From RFQD01 sp049314515 (GTDB lineage Bacteria; Actinomycetota; Actinomycetes; Actinomycetales; Microbacteriaceae): a DNA stretch of 28,637 nucleotides. Positions 8,701-14,678 of the stretch are shown one piece after another. Position 1 is the stretch's first letter. Each line of letters opens with the position of its first letter. The stretch lies in the NCBI GenBank assembly GCA_049314515.1, contig JBMOEY010000011.1, forward strand, positions 1 to 28,637. Reading direction: 5' to 3'. Position numbers and translations under genes: made by a program. A model generated the notes under the pieces. That model worked only from the letters and a program-made list of their open reading frames with translations. It was not told where the DNA came from and did not search any database.

Positions 8701-9599
8701 CCGCTGTCACCTTGACAGGTGTCACGGTCGAACTCCTCCGTGCCCGCGCACAGCATCTTGGAACCGTCAAAGCTGTCGGGATAGGAGCCGGTGCAGGCCG
8801 AGTCGGGCAAGACGGTGACGTCGGCCTTGCGCAGAACCGTCGGATATGCATTTTCACCAGATGCGATTGACCCCCACCCGGTGATGAGGCTTGCGCCCTC
8901 GTAGTTACGTTGCGTTGGCAGGTTTATCTTCTGCTTCTGCCCGGTGACGGGCGTCAGCGCTGATGTCAGCTTGAGAAGTGCGACGTCATCGTGCTCCGAA
9001 GTCGGGTCATAGTGCGGGTGCACGATGATTTGGTCGACTGCGACCGACCGGTTGTTGGGCGGCAAGCTCTTGGGCGGCAAGGTGTCGTCGCGGGTCACCA
9101 GGGTCGCCTGCCCGGCAAGAACGTTGATCGAGGTCGGATCCGTCTGCACGAACGAACCGTCTTCTTGCTCGTCAAACACGCAGTGCGCTGCGGTGAGAAT
9201 CCACTGCGTCGCAATGATGGAACCGCCGCAGAACTGCCCATCAAACTCGGGCACCGTACGGTCGGAGCTCACGAGAGCGACCTGCCAGGGAGCGTCCGCA
9301 ATCGTGGCCGTCACGCCACCGACAATCTCCGGGGTGACGCGCGATCGCGAGGTTGCGGACAGCGGTGAAACCGAGAACGAGGTCTCCGGTGCGGTCGCGA
9401 TGGGTGTTGCCGTCGCCGGAGGCGTCGCGCTGGAGGCATCGCCTGGTGCTGGGCTTGTGATGGGAGTCGCCGAGGGTGCGGGAGCCGGTGTCGAATCCGC
9501 AAATACGGGGGAAGACACACCGAACTGAACGACGGTGGAAACGACGAGCGCGATTCCCAGTACGGCACTCTTAAATTGCAGACGACGCGACATATTCAT
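1542..9599 (-). CDS. Giant secreted trypsin-like protease with carboxypeptidase-regulatory-like and Ig-like repeats
   Basis: This gene encodes 2685 residues. ATG at 9599 is chosen because AGGGAG lies just upstream. A signal peptide ends near VFA at 34 and a Pro/Ala/Thr linker runs to about 90. A chymotrypsin-fold S1 protease follows (about 92-350): IVGG at 92-95, His139 (TAAHC), Asp205 (DDVALL), Ser299 (GDSGGP), with Asp293 at the base of the S1 pocket, predicting trypsin-like cleavage after Arg/Lys. About eleven carboxypeptidase-regulatory-like beta-sandwich repeats (SISGTV...GSYT...PGDY pattern) occupy roughly 355-1610. Eleven Ig-like repeats (G-T-W-S-P...Y-Q-W-x-R-G...Y) fill the rest. No sortase motif, membrane helix or lipobox is present at the C-terminus, which ends in TAMP, so release or non-covalent wall association is likely. 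The family calls come from motifs; the natural substrate is unknown. Confidence 0.88.
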   Translation of the reverse strand: MNMSRRLQFKSAVLGIALVVSTVVQFGVSSPVFADSTPAPAPSATPITSPAPGDASSATPPATATPIATAPETSFSVSPLSATSRSRVTPEIVGGVTATIADAPWQVALVSSDRTVPEFDGQFCGGSIIATQWILTAAHCVFDEQEDGSFVQTDPTSINVLAGQATLVTRDDTLPPKSLPPNNRSVAVDQIIVHPHYDPTSEHDDVALLKLTSALTPVTGQKQKINLPTQRNYEGASLITGWGSIASGENAYPTVLRKADVTVLPDSACTGSYPDSFDGSKMLCAGTEEFDRDTCQGDSGGPLAANKGATGTVPWFLVGITSYGIGCANGQDPGVYTEVFNYVSWINQYAGVTSAIISGQIKEQATQADSATPLPHAEVFMWKASDVGKEGADYTWTVADADGKYSLLPPSAGDYVLEFRPPADDISNLVAEWYNDKPVAQLATRITFGTTAKPNIDGVLSNGGTISGKLTHAVDGQEVPFEGAYACAFATLDEPFCAVTDTEGNYEIANLGAGSYKLHFDVSQTQTIEVLSAWWGNAAGYDSATAVTLGGGASVTGKDFSLPAAGSISGSVTGHLTDTPQALSGILVNAYEANSLELLGSAITDETGNYTILGLDAMSYKLQFVNESDLNLLDEWYNNAGDASVATSIPLAKSQQLVGKDVVLDRGAAVSGTVTFASQPLENVDVSMFVDCCDDRPFQTAQTDAEGHYSFQKLLPGKYYLKFDAPEQPTLVTEYLGHSATRLRSAGVALGAGQIRADADFEMKTGATISGSVTLAADGSPATGTWVSAYSITGRYAGKGGIVDEAGQYTITGIGPGTFFIKADPTTTRLNAVPQWADAKSSPLTANAVTLDYEQEQTTNFSLTAGSTIAGTVSISGSGDPLSEKLVTVWQWGDPSVDYRSPYARQWTAWTDQNGAYRVVGLEPGTYKVCVEDDPTDELVSRGCFGGAISVDEADPVIVSSGADVSANITVRPVGSISGTVTNSYFEDAAPEAGQTVYLFQAGHIPVLYQGLAQAVTGEDGSYTFSDVPEGDYIIRVGGGMWDEDIDYVPEYFEDSYWFNSASAITVNADESAVANFDVSPRMDPVPTYSALSGKVVTSAGAGVPNVTVTSVCSGSWGFATTDSLGSYKIDYMTPGSCRITYGPGYDATTGAPLNYLSAIRIATLGTTATTLTNQVLVAGGSISGTVKNATGTGVQANVAVVDLSGNCVGILQSSPSGAFTLPGLATGSYRVGVTDSCTDEGGAYSWNSYRKITQGNNVPDRWFGGKAFFAVADTIAVTAGSVTTGKNIVVSTESRTLSGTVSRAQASGDPAAQSDVTIVLSPWTQQKMSSRDPSTVSNADGTFALGKLAPGDYFATIVSAGVPNTVWRGSDGVGDPEKIRITSGQDSTDFALTLPKLQKVTAVVTTPSSLLKFCHSYDALPAFTDSKGNRFVASWPDAWTDASAAFVTSYLPVETYTFSLTCLGSTLWFGGATKATATPISVQDGVDPEVIKWNLATPATGTGSISGVVSSSVGGRLTPVAEVNVSLFDGTNSTLLAMTTTNVNGAYGFTGIPFGSYKVFFNHANALSSVDGRPDFASKWNGGAATKSLASIIQVSSGTRDVVDANATLTTATGTVQAGQTAITGTFRVGATLTASPGTWTSGATLLYQWTRVPFDFSCSCFYEAPVPIPGATSSTYVLQSADAGYYVGLAITGEKSGLVSSTSAVDPGLVQGTAMVAGTPTITGTVAVGNTLSANKGTWTPASPTLGYQWRRGAIDIPGATESTYQVTPADVGAPLSVIVIGSASNYQMAAGTSAATASVALGTLTKPTPTISGVPAVGNELTGVPGTWGPGSVDLTYQWLRGTTVVGTNLAYTVVSADRGQSLTFKVSGAKTGYSPTSATSAAVTGVNPFTQSPTPTISVSGGGSPAVGKTLTATPGTWSPTPTLTYLWKRGADTISGATTASYTLSAADEGKAITVTVTATLATYPTTPKTSEPTEAVAKGSFTSTPVPTVTTGGVRVSSGGVVATGVTLTAVPFVSPAVWVPTQDSFTYQWFVGESAVADPSASQTTYLVKPADLGKQITVKVTAKKAGYTDTSRTSVATAAVTYPLIATAPTPTITVSGSGAAAVGKTLTVVPGTTPTGATIKGYQWKRGTSATGEFTDIPGATSSANYTLTSDDDNKFIRATVTWAKSGNADTPKWATTFAIAKGTFITTPSPVLSGTLTVGETLTVDPGSWSPSQDGSFAYVWKRAASATATSWATISGVSGNTYQLAAADRGQFIRVEVTGSRAGYNPATTFKVSSAAILAPMSAPTPTISVSGGGVAAVGKTLIATPGSWSPAPTLTYVWKRGADTISGATTATYTLTATDEGKAITVTVTGTLATYVQTSKTSVATDPVVKGSFTTAPTPTISGNSYVGQALTGSATATWSPAPTSYTYQWYRGENPIGSATTSTLTTSSYTVTVADLGQQISLKVTAKRAGYNDTPMTSVATAAVTRGLIASLPTPTLSVTTPVAGTVKAGNTLTVADGTAPAGATVKGYQWVRATTSTGVYSIIPDATAKTYTLTGADTGKFVKATVIWSKADYTDTPALSAATTAVAAGTFATSPAPVPTITGTLSVGSTLTANEGTWSPTPDSYKYKWFYLGTGGTYVEISGVTSQTFAPTSFYVGKFLKVEIIAKKTGYTDSAPVRSAATATAIVTAMP
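2736..3938 (-). repeat. Ig-repeat block A (repeats 4-7), first copy of the four-repeat unit
   Basis: This is the 5' copy (in coding direction) of the four-repeat unit duplicated at 1542-2735. The corresponding DNA is visibly similar at an offset of about 1.2 kb, for example around 3780-3870 against 2580-2675. That points to tandem duplication of a whole block rather than of single domains. Confidence 0.75.
3939..4755 (-). repeat. Ig-like repeats 1-3 of the giant exoprotein
   Basis: Three more divergent Ig-like units precede the duplicated blocks. The first carries a Cys-containing insert (FSCSCFYE) in its middle loop that the other ten lack. Each unit keeps the G-T-W core, the Y-Q-W strand and the terminal Y-x-x-x-x-A-D-x-G turn. 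Confidence 0.65.
4756..8531 (-). repeat. Array of about 11 carboxypeptidase-regulatory-like domains
   Basis: Between the protease and the Ig array the protein repeats a unit of about 90-120 residues. Each starts with (S/T)(I/L/V)SG(T/K/S)V and has a central D-x-x-G-x-Y and a (L/P)G-x-Y-x-(L/V) turn; many contain WY/WF(N/G)-type aromatic stretches. This is the pattern of carboxypeptidase regulatory-like/CnaB-like beta-sandwich stalks. The tenth unit is longer than the others. Unit boundaries are estimated by eye. Confidence 0.65.
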
Positions 9600-9642
9600 C
9601 GAACTCTCCCTGCAAGAATCACGCGACGCTTGCTCTGCAGAG

Positions 9643-9671
9643 AACCTATCGCACGCCGTCTGTGATGTCAC
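9643..9671 (-). promoter_or_regulatory. Candidate sigma-70-type promoter of the giant exoprotein gene
   Basis: Read on the minus strand, GTGACA (9666-9671) and TAGGTT (9643-9648) are separated by 17 bases. This would place the transcript start about 35-40 bases before the ATG at 9599. The fit is five of six at -35 and moderate at -10. Confidence 0.4.
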
Positions 9672-9715
9672 CTTACCTTCTGATGAACATCACCCTGGGG
9701 GTACTCGTCGAGGTT

Positions 9716-10675
9716 TTAGCCCTTGCTGAATCGGCGCCGAGAATAAACAAGCGTCGCCATTCCTGCACCGACAAGTCCCGCACCAAGAGTTATAACCCCG
9801 GCCTGAAGGGAGGGGTCGACGCCGGTGTCGGCCAACGAGGGTGAGTGCGCAAGCGCGCTAATCGCGGGCGTGGATAGGCCCACAAAAATCGGCCCGAATA
9901 CTCCGGCACCGGTGAGGCCACCAACACTCAGGTCACCTTGCATCGTGTAGCCCGTGTCGGGATTACGCCACGAATAAAGTTGAAACGGAGCGCTTCCCTC
10001 TTGGTCGGTAAACCACAATGTGCTCGCCGAATCCGCGGTGATGTCATACGTGTCCAGAAGTGTCGTCGAGACCATGGTCGTGAACGCGCCCGACGTGCTG
10101 TCGATTCGAACAAGATTCCCATTCGCCTTGATGCCGAACCACGTTCCATCGGGGGCGACCGTGAATCCGAAAAGTTCCTCCGGAACAACCACGCGATCGG
10201 TCGCTGCGCCCGTCAATAGGTTGAGTTTCCAGATGGCATAAACGGAGTGGAGTGAATCTGTTGCGGAGATCCACGCGTTTCCGGCAGGGTCAATGTCAAA
10301 CCCGTAGCACCGAATGAGCGTGGTGTCATGATTCGTTACGGGCACTCGCTCGTGCGGGGCCCCACCCAGAAGGTCAATGGAATCGATGCCGCAAGACCCA
10401 ACGGCGTGGGCAAACACTATGTAGGCCCGTTGATCCAGAGGGTTGAATGCGCCCGCGGGGAAAGAACCAAAGGTGTCATCGTTGAGTTGAAGCGTGAGTC
10501 GGGTTTGGGCGCCGGACGATGTGGTCTCATAAACGCCAGTGCCTAGAGCGTCGATCGTGTACAAGGAATTGGATGCGGGCAAAGAGTTGGTCGCCGCGAG
10601 CGCCGGGGAAATTCCCAGCGACATTAAGGTTCCGAGCGCCGCGAATACCGCCGCGAGGGCAAGCTTTTTGTTCAC
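9716..10675 (-). CDS. Cell-wall-anchored protein with LADTG sorting signal
   Basis: A 319-residue surface protein starting at GTG 10675, with GAGGGG five bases upstream. It has a signal peptide ending in ALA near residue 27. The middle resembles a beta-propeller-like or Kelch/NHL-like series (repeated D-x-x-G-x-W-x-x-x and L-x-x-L/I-D-x-x-T/S-G strands), probably an extracellular binding or display domain. At the C-terminus LADTG (281-285) is followed by a hydrophobic helix and the basic tail RRRFSKG, a complete sortase substrate tripartite signal. The LAxTG form is the one recognised by class E sortases of Actinobacteria; no sortase gene is in the window. It is encoded upstream of, and in the same direction as, the giant protease gene, 116 bases away. 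Substrate or ligand is unknown. Confidence 0.78.
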   Translation of the reverse strand: MNKKLALAAVFAALGTLMSLGISPALAATNSLPASNSLYTIDALGTGVYETTSSGAQTRLTLQLNDDTFGSFPAGAFNPLDQRAYIVFAHAVGSCGIDSIDLLGGAPHERVPVTNHDTTLIRCYGFDIDPAGNAWISATDSLHSVYAIWKLNLLTGAATDRVVVPEELFGFTVAPDGTWFGIKANGNLVRIDSTSGAFTTMVSTTLLDTYDITADSASTLWFTDQEGSAPFQLYSWRNPDTGYTMQGDLSVGGLTGAGVFGPIFVGLSTPAISALAHSPSLADTGVDPSLQAGVITLGAGLVGAGMATLVYSRRRFSKG

Positions 10676-10751
10676 GTTCGCCCCTCGGTGCCACAGATAG
10701 TCCTCCGACTCTATCGATTCGGTAACTCGAACAAGCCTCAGAAGATTGAGT

Positions 10752-10780
10752 TGACTGGCGGACTAAGATTTGCTGCTATG
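10752..10780 (+). promoter_or_regulatory. Candidate promoter of the SDR/sterol-reductase operon
   Basis: TTGACT (10752-10757) and TGCTAT (10775-10780) are spaced by 17 bases, upstream of the GTG start at 10819. The -35 is five of six to consensus, the -10 only three of six. Confidence 0.35.
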
Positions 10781-10818
10781 AGTAGGATTCCCGTCATAAC
10801 CCTTAGTCACGTTGCATC

Positions 10819-11607
10819 GTGACGAGACAATCGTTTGCCCAAAAGTACGGACCGTATGCGCTTGTTGCCGGGGGCTCCTACGGGCTCGGCGCCGCGTTCG
10901 CGGAGGGAATTGCCCGGCGCGGCCTGAACCTGGTCATCCTGGCCCGTAACAAAGCAGCTCTCCAGGCGACAGCCACTCGAATTTCTGACCGTTACGGCGT
11001 CGATGTCATCACCATCGAGGCGGACTTGACAGACATCAGAGAGGTCAAGAAGCGAATCACCGCCCTCGGTCTCGAGATTGGTCTGCTCGTGTATGACGCC
11101 GCATCCGTGCCAATCGGACCATTTTCCGAAGCGACCGAAGCGCAGCTCGAATCGGCGGCCGCCGTCAACGTGCGCGCACCTCTCTTGTTGACCAAGCTTT
11201 TGTCGACTCCCATGATCGACAGAGGGCGCGGTGGCATTGTGCTCATGTCGTCACTTGCAGGGGGGCAGGGCAGCCCGAACTTGGCGGCCTACGCCGCGAC
11301 GAAGGCGTTCAACACGGTGTTGGCAGAAGGCCTGTGGAAAGAGCTCGCTCCGCGAGGTGTCGACGTGTTGGTCTGCACCGCAGGCGCAATCCTGACGCCC
11401 GGCTACGAACAGGCGGAGAGCACACGGCCGGCCCCAGGTACCCTGCCGGCCGTCACCGTGGCCGAACAAACCCTGAACGCCCTCGGACGCGGTCCCGTCG
11501 TGATTCCTGGCCCGGTCAACAAAATTGGCAGATTCATGATGACCCGACTACTGTCGAGGCGCGCCACAATCGGCATCATGGCAAAAAACACGGGAGGCTT
11601 GTCGTGA
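10819..11607 (+). CDS. Short-chain dehydrogenase/reductase (SDR) family oxidoreductase
   Basis: A 262-residue cytoplasmic NAD(P)-dependent oxidoreductase. The nucleotide-binding turn is GGSYGLG (18-24), an acidic patch ends strand 3 (EADLT), and the catalytic residues are Ser145, Tyr158 and Lys162 (YAATK). The structural NNAG motif is replaced by YDAA, as happens in a subgroup of long-chain or steroid-type SDRs where it is often YNAG. The start is GTG 10819, the first start codon after an in-frame TAG at 10804; the ribosome site is weak. Its TGA overlaps the GTG of the next gene by four bases, so the pair is a translationally coupled operon with a sterol-reductase-like membrane enzyme. A role in reducing a sterol-like or isoprenoid substrate is inferred from that context, not from the sequence. 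Confidence 0.85.
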   Translation: MTRQSFAQKYGPYALVAGGSYGLGAAFAEGIARRGLNLVILARNKAALQATATRISDRYGVDVITIEADLTDIREVKKRITALGLEIGLLVYDAASVPIGPFSEATEAQLESAAAVNVRAPLLLTKLLSTPMIDRGRGGIVLMSSLAGGQGSPNLAAYAATKAFNTVLAEGLWKELAPRGVDVLVCTAGAILTPGYEQAESTRPAPGTLPAVTVAEQTLNALGRGPVVIPGPVNKIGRFMMTRLLSRRATIGIMAKNTGGLS

Positions 11608-12680
11608 CAATTCTTTTTGGCTTACTCACGCCGCTTATCGCCTATGCAGTAATCACGTTGCTCCACGTCGTCATTCCGGCACGCCGCGTCACCGGGTACG
11701 TGACCAACGAGTCCACCGGTCAGGTTTTGCGATATCGCATTAACGGAATCTACGTTCTCGTGGCCAGCATCGCCCTCTGGTTTGCGCTGGGGGCAACGAA
11801 TCTTGTTCCCTACGTCTGGCTCTACGAGACGCGTGGATGGGGTCTCATCGGGGCCGTCATCATTGGTCTCGTCTACTCGCTGTACGTCGTGCTGAGGTCA
11901 CCGCGTGTGCGTGCATCCTTCTTCGCCGATTACTGGTTTGGGCGGTCCAAAAACCCGCAGCTGGGGAATGGATACATCGATGCCAAAGTCTGGCTCTACC
12001 TCGTGGGTGCGGTCTTGCTACAACTCAATGTTCTGTCCTTTGCGGCCTACCAAATCACAAACGTCAAGGACATCAACCCCGGATTTCTTCTCGCCTGCGC
12101 CATGCTCACGTGGTTCTGCTTCGAGTATCTGATTTTCGAGCGCGTACACCTGTGGACGTATGACTTCATTGCTGAGCGCGTCGGATTCAAGTTGGGCTTC
12201 GGTTGCCTCGCCTTCTATCCCTACTTCTATACGGTCTCACTGTGGTTCACCGCAGACCTCCCCAATCCCGGCACGCCAACTTGGGCGCTCGTTCTGACCG
12301 GTGCGCTGTTCTTCGTTGGCTGGGTTCTCACCCGCGGTGCGAACATGCAGAAATTCCGTTTCAAGACTGCGCCCGACCGCACGTTCTTAGGACTCGCGCC
12401 GCACGCTCTGCGCGACGGAAAGCACTCCCTGCTGGTCAACGGCTTCTGGGGTGCGAGTCGACACATCAACTACCTTGGAGAAATCCTCCAAGCTGTGGCC
12501 ATTGCAGCTGCAACTGGCTACTTCGGCATCTGGATGATCTGGCTCTACCCCCTCTACTACGTGGCGCTTTTCGTCACTCGCGAGCGCGATGACGAGAAAA
12601 TCTGCCAAGCGAAGTACGGGACTTTGTGGAGCCAATACACGGCGAAGGTGAAGTACCGCATCATTCCCGGTATCTACTAG
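11604..12680 (+). CDS. ERG4/ERG24-type sterol reductase family membrane protein
   Basis: A 358-residue multi-pass membrane protein, starting at GTG 11604 behind GGGAGG and inside the SDR stop codon (GTGA overlap). The C-terminal half carries the family signature: NMQKFRFK, then LLVNGFWGASRHINYLGE (Arg286-His287, Asn289-Tyr290, Glu293), then RERDDEKICQAKYG and a final IIPGIY. These are the NADPH- and sterol-binding segments of Delta14/C24 sterol reductases, a family that includes the structurally solved bacterial enzyme MaSR1. About eight to ten hydrophobic helices are visible. The expected reaction is NADPH-dependent reduction of a ring or side-chain double bond in a sterol-like lipid. Most actinobacteria do not make sterols, so the substrate may be host- or environment-derived, or another polycyclic or isoprenoid lipid. 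Confidence 0.82.
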   Translation: MTILFGLLTPLIAYAVITLLHVVIPARRVTGYVTNESTGQVLRYRINGIYVLVASIALWFALGATNLVPYVWLYETRGWGLIGAVIIGLVYSLYVVLRSPRVRASFFADYWFGRSKNPQLGNGYIDAKVWLYLVGAVLLQLNVLSFAAYQITNVKDINPGFLLACAMLTWFCFEYLIFERVHLWTYDFIAERVGFKLGFGCLAFYPYFYTVSLWFTADLPNPGTPTWALVLTGALFFVGWVLTRGANMQKFRFKTAPDRTFLGLAPHALRDGKHSLLVNGFWGASRHINYLGEILQAVAIAAATGYFGIWMIWLYPLYYVALFVTRERDDEKICQAKYGTLWSQYTAKVKYRIIPGIY

Positions 12681-12706
12681 GCACGAGCGGATTCGACCCG
12701 ATCCGG

Positions 12707-12740
12707 TTCGCATCCGCATTCGGCTGACTATGCTCGCATC
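12707..12740 (+). promoter_or_regulatory. Leaderless promoter of the DUF885 gene
   Basis: TATGCT at 12729-12734 lies exactly at -12 to -7 relative to the A of ATG 12741. TTCGCA (12707-12712) is 16 bases upstream of it. No ribosome site precedes the ATG, so transcription probably starts at the start codon. Confidence 0.55.
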
Positions 12741-14405
12741 ATGAGCGAGCCAAGGCAACCAACCGAACTCGATCGAATCGCCGAGGAGTGGGTGGATACC
12801 CTCTGCGAGCTCGATCCGGACTACCGCGTGTGGCTTGGTCGTAAGGGTGATATCACGGGCTACGGCGATCTTTCTCCCGAGGGACACGCGGCCTGGGTGG
12901 CTGCAGCCCAACACACCCTCTCGAAACTCGAATCGGCAACGGCCCTCGATGACGTGGACCGCGTCACCCAGGCTGACTTGGGAGCCGAGCTTCGACTTGC
13001 TCTCGAGACCAGCGCGGCCGGATGGCATCTGCGCGACCTCAACAACATCGCCTCCCGCGCGCAATCATTGCGGGACGTCTTCGACCTCATGCCGAGCGAA
13101 GACGAGACCGACTGGGATGCCATCGCCACGAAGCTCGGAAATCTCGACGACGCGCTGAAGGGTTATCGCGAAACCTTGCGTGAGGGAATCCGCGAGGGGC
13201 ATGTTCCCGCTCGTCGTCAAATCGACGAGGTGATCGCCCAAGCGGAACGAAATGCGAGTGGCACAGGGTTTTTCGTGACCTTGGCGCGAGACACGGCACC
13301 CGATAATCTTCCGGCTTCGCTGCGCGAGAAACTCCGCACGAACGCCGAGTTGGCCCGGTCCGCGTATTCCACATTTGCCGACTTTCTTCGCGACGAACTC
13401 GCCCCCGCCTCTCACGATCGCGACGGAGTGGGCCGAGACCTCTACCAACTCCACTCGCGCCGATTCCTTGGTGCAACCATCGACCTGGATGAAACCTACG
13501 AGTGGGGTCTCGATGAACTTGCTCGCATGACCGACGAACAAGAGAGAATCGCTGCCCGTCTGTGTGGAGGCAGCGTTGCCGACGCGGTCGCATTTCTGGC
13601 CACTGACTCCTCACGAAAAATTCATGGGACGGCTGCTCTACAGGCGTGGATGCAGAACCTCTCCGACACGGCGATTCGCGACCTCAACGGGGCACACTTC
13701 GATATCCCGGTTGAGATGCGCAAGCTCGAATGTCGAATTGCCCCCACCAAAGACGGAGGCATTTACTACACGGGGCCGAGCGACGACTTCGCGCGCGCCG
13801 GGCGCATGTGGTGGAGCGTGCCGGAGGGTGTCACCGAGTTCGACACCTGGCGCGAAACGACAACCGTGTATCACGAGGGTGTGCCGGGTCATCATCTGCA
13901 AATTTCCCAAGCGGTCTACAACGCATCGCAGCTGAACACGTGGCGTCGCCAGCTGGCTGGGTCGAGCGGACATGCCGAAGGGTGGGCCCTCTATGCCGAA
14001 CGCCTCATGGCGGAACTCGGCTATCTCGACGACGACGGTGACCGATTCGGCATGCTGGATGGTCAGCGCATGCGCGCCGCCCGCGTGGTGCTCGACATCG
14101 GGGTGCACCTGGGCAAACAACGCCCCGGTGGACGCGGAGTCTGGGATGCCGACTATGCCTTCGAGTTCATGCGCAACAACGTGCTCCTCGACGAAGAATT
14201 CATTCGGTTCGAGGTGACGCGGTACCTCGGCTGGCCGGGACAAGCGCCCTCCTACAAGGTCGGTCAGCGCATCTGGGAGGAGCTGCGTCGCGAGTGCGAG
14301 CGTCGAGAGGGTGAGTCGTTCGACCTCAAAGAGTGGCACAAGCGTGTGTTGGACATTGGTGGCACCGGTCTCGACACGCTTCGGAAGGCGATTCTCGGGG
14401 ACTAG
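12741..14405 (+). CDS. DUF885 family protein (putative zinc-dependent peptidase)
   Basis: A 554-residue, mostly helical cytoplasmic protein without signal peptide. It carries the DUF885 hallmark HEGVPGHHLQ (His378, Glu379, His384, His385) and, 26 residues on, GHAEGWALYAE with Glu413. This resembles the HExxH-plus-downstream-Glu arrangement of gluzincin metallopeptidases with a longer spacer, so hydrolysis of peptides is a reasonable inference; few members have been characterised. Length matches the usual 550-600 residues. The ATG at 12741 is preceded by a -10 box at leaderless distance and no ribosome site. It follows the sterol-reductase operon by 60 bases but appears to have its own promoter. 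A tRNA-Arg gene converges on its 3' end. Confidence 0.88.
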   Translation: MSEPRQPTELDRIAEEWVDTLCELDPDYRVWLGRKGDITGYGDLSPEGHAAWVAAAQHTLSKLESATALDDVDRVTQADLGAELRLALETSAAGWHLRDLNNIASRAQSLRDVFDLMPSEDETDWDAIATKLGNLDDALKGYRETLREGIREGHVPARRQIDEVIAQAERNASGTGFFVTLARDTAPDNLPASLREKLRTNAELARSAYSTFADFLRDELAPASHDRDGVGRDLYQLHSRRFLGATIDLDETYEWGLDELARMTDEQERIAARLCGGSVADAVAFLATDSSRKIHGTAALQAWMQNLSDTAIRDLNGAHFDIPVEMRKLECRIAPTKDGGIYYTGPSDDFARAGRMWWSVPEGVTEFDTWRETTTVYHEGVPGHHLQISQAVYNASQLNTWRRQLAGSSGHAEGWALYAERLMAELGYLDDDGDRFGMLDGQRMRAARVVLDIGVHLGKQRPGGRGVWDADYAFEFMRNNVLLDEEFIRFEVTRYLGWPGQAPSYKVGQRIWEELRRECERREGESFDLKEWHKRVLDIGGTGLDTLRKAILGD

Positions 14406-14453
14406 TAGCCACTCCGCAAATTGCATAATGCGTGAGCCTAAGAGGGTCCCCGC

Positions 14454-14472
14454 CGCGAAGCCGTGCTTCGCG
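14454..14472. other. Perfect 8-bp hairpin downstream of the DUF885 gene
   Basis: CGCGAAGC (14454-14461) and GCTTCGCG (14465-14472) close a three-base loop about 50 bases past the stop. No U-tract follows, so it may be a 3'-end structure rather than a terminator. The remaining bases of 14406-14525 show no gene that I can support. Confidence 0.45.
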
Positions 14473-14525
14473 TTGAAGCATGGGCCCAGCGAACCACGGT
14501 TGGAATGCACATAGCATGCAACCAA

Positions 14526-14550
14526 CAAAAAAGACCCCTCAAGGGGGTCT
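14526..14550 (-). terminator. Intrinsic terminator of tRNA-Arg
   Basis: AGACCCC (14532-14538) pairs with GGGGTCT (14544-14550). On the minus strand the hairpin is followed by a run of six U (14527-14532), immediately after the CCA end of the tRNA. Confidence 0.8.
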
Positions 14551-14557
14551 GTTTTGC

Positions 14558-14633
14558 TGGTGCGCCCGGAGGGATTCGAACCCCCAACCTTCTGATCCGT
14601 AGTCAGATGCTCTATCCGTTGAGCTACGGGCGC
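14558..14633 (-). tRNA. tRNA-Arg (anticodon ACG)
   Basis: The minus strand folds as a complete cloverleaf. The acceptor GCGCCCG pairs with CGGGCGC, the D arm contains AGCTCAACGGATAGAGC, the anticodon stem TCTGA/TCAGA holds loop CTACGGA (anticodon ACG, read as ICG for CGU/CGC/CGA), and the T arm is GGGGGTTCGAATCCCTC. Discriminator A is followed by an encoded CCA (14558-14560). A TATGCT box at 14656-14661 fits a -10 element about 23 bases upstream. Confidence 0.96.
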
Positions 14634-14678
14634 AGTGTTAGAAACTAACTCAGAAAGCATACCCAAAATCGAGGGTAG

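Noticed and set aside
10779..10823. Possible upstream leader peptide starting at ATG 10779 before the SDR gene
   Set aside because: The frame does not stop at the SDR start and runs on in another frame into the gene, so it is not a coupled leader.
13638..14666. 342-codon open frame on the minus strand over DUF885 and tRNA-Arg
   Set aside because: It is antisense to the well-supported DUF885 gene, and its N-terminal part (QRIEHLTTDQKVGGSNPSG) is translated tRNA-Arg, a familiar annotation artefact.
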